From NCBI GenBank assembly GCA_951799405.1, contig OX637332.1, forward strand, positions 8,499,001 to 8,563,000: DNA of 64,000 bases. The letters run 5' to 3'. Below the pieces are notes generated by a model. That model worked only from the letters and a program-made list of their open reading frames with translations. It was not told where the DNA came from and did not search any database. The translations under genes were made by a program, and so were the position numbers. Source of the DNA: Agapetus fuscipes. Its lineage: Eukaryota > Arthropoda > Insecta > Trichoptera > Glossosomatidae. Shown here piece by piece: positions 63,160 to 64,000 of the stretch. Numbering within the stretch: the stretch's first letter is position 1; each line of letters opens with the position of its first letter.

Positions 63160-63325
63160 TTTTTTGTAGGAATCATGCGATTGATATTTGTTTTGAATAA
63201 AACAAGGTGAAATCGGGGTGGAAGCACAGATACCGGTAACTCGTTCCATAAACGTGCAGTTTGGCAAAGGAATATAAGCTCTGCAACTCTTGCCGACCTT
63301 CCCTGAAACAGGGACAACATTGTTC
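63160..63325 (-). pseudogene. LINE RT C-terminus of the LT group
   Basis: The minus-strand frame reads LSLFQGRSARVAELIFLCQT, then ARLWNELPVSVLPPRF and VLFKTNINRM. The TARLWN.LP..v.P..F....FK.n.nR ending is typical of CR1-like LINE RT proteins. Because QGRSARVA is the translated LT core, it suggests the LT 3' end was originally coding in this frame. Confidence 0.6.
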
Positions 63326-64000
63326 GCAACTACGCAACTAAGCTACACATATAGTGTAACTTCTTGCCTGCGTTATCCCCGAAGGGGTCGCAATACTAAA
63401 AAAATAAATGCAACGATGGGACCGACAAAAAGTTACTTTAGGGTGTCTATTCTACCTAATGATGCGACAACTAAGCCCAGCTCAGAAGCTCAAATTGGCT
63501 TAAAGCAAATTTGAAAAGGGCCCTTGGTTTTGTGACTCACACAAAAACAGCTGATAATTAAAAATCCGTTGCAATTTCAATCTGGAAACACGCCGACAAG
63601 CTCAAAGAGAAAATGATTAGTTGCCCATTGGAAAATTAATAATTCAGCACAAGGGTAATTTCTAACGGTGCACTACGTCAATTATTTTCACCCGTCAAAG
63701 CGAAGACCTCAAAAATAGTTTATTTGCTGGCATGGAAAAGATTAAAGCGTTTACGTGCGGTGTGGCCACCATGATTTCAATCAATACAGCGGATGTATGG
63801 AAGTGACTTGCTCATAGCATGTGCTTGTATTTTATGCACAATGTACATACAAGCTGACACCAAACGTTTTCCAAACACCAATATTTATCCATCAATACTT
63901 GAAAGCAACCCTCCAAAATTCTACTCGCTAGCTCGCAAATTGCGAGTGACTTTTGTTTGGTTGCGAGTGTGCTTTTCTTTATCTGAAAGTATCATTTTGC
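63326..64000. other. SINE scraps and unassigned DNA
   Basis: 63330-63400 is the SINE B 3' end in complement (CAACTAAGCTACACATATAG, GCGTTATCCCCGAAGGGGTC). 63505-63560 resembles the SINE A tail (GGGCCCTTGGTTTTGTGACT). Beyond 63560 nothing was recognised. Confidence 0.45.

Noticed and set aside
1..64000. CRISPR array, bacterial operon or phage-like defence system
   Set aside because: No direct-repeat/spacer array, Shine-Dalgarno-led gene clusters or phage genes; repeats are dispersed eukaryotic mobile elements.

Overview
The window looks like AT-rich nuclear DNA of an insect or another arthropod. It has spliced genes with GT-AG introns, short exons in long repeat-filled introns, an arthropod-type WAC orthologue, a short (TTAGG) run, mariner/pogo-type MITEs, many tRNA-derived SINEs and LINE tails, and a DIRS-type retrotransposon. 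The order within insects cannot be fixed from the sequence. There are no bacterial operons, no CRISPR array and no convincing functional tRNA gene.

Layout. 1-14.6 kb is a repeat mosaic: truncated LINEs, a 5S rRNA-derived copy joined to a tRNA-derived SINE, two foldback elements with 12-bp target duplications, and MITEs. 14.6-19.7 kb is a nearly complete but mutated DIRS element on the minus strand, with inverted terminal repeats, gag, RT/RNase H, tyrosine recombinase and an internal complementary region. 19.8-24.4 kb is AT-rich, with a probable solo LTR and several MITEs. 24.4-30.8 kb is the WAC orthologue (minus, seven coding exons, 432 residues). 31.3-33.6 kb holds exons of an unrecognised plus-strand gene, one with an apparent 1-nt frameshift in a T run. 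37.0-55.1 kb is a second unrecognised plus-strand gene, assembled here as nine phase-compatible exons (about 610 residues); one exon lies inside a near-perfect palindrome and another has a SINE at its 3' boundary. 55.1-64 kb is again repeats.

Repeat families named here: LT (LINE 3' ends with a TTAGA-type tail, more than 20 copies); SINE A, SINE B and SINE C (different tRNA-like heads); an A-B dimeric SINE at two loci; a foldback/Penelope-like family with a hammerhead-like motif; MITE F, MITE T and MITE G; and one deletion derivative of mariner.

How the parts relate. WAC is a nuclear WW-domain adaptor whose mammalian form works with the RNF20/40 H2B ubiquitin ligase. The two genes on the other strand lie 0.6 kb and 6 kb beyond its start. 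Exon structures were built from splice consensus, open reading and phase agreement only, without transcript data. The most unusual points are the palindrome over an exon, the SINE at an exon boundary, the dimeric SINE, the hammerhead-like foldback family and the DIRS element whose internal region records its own circle junction.
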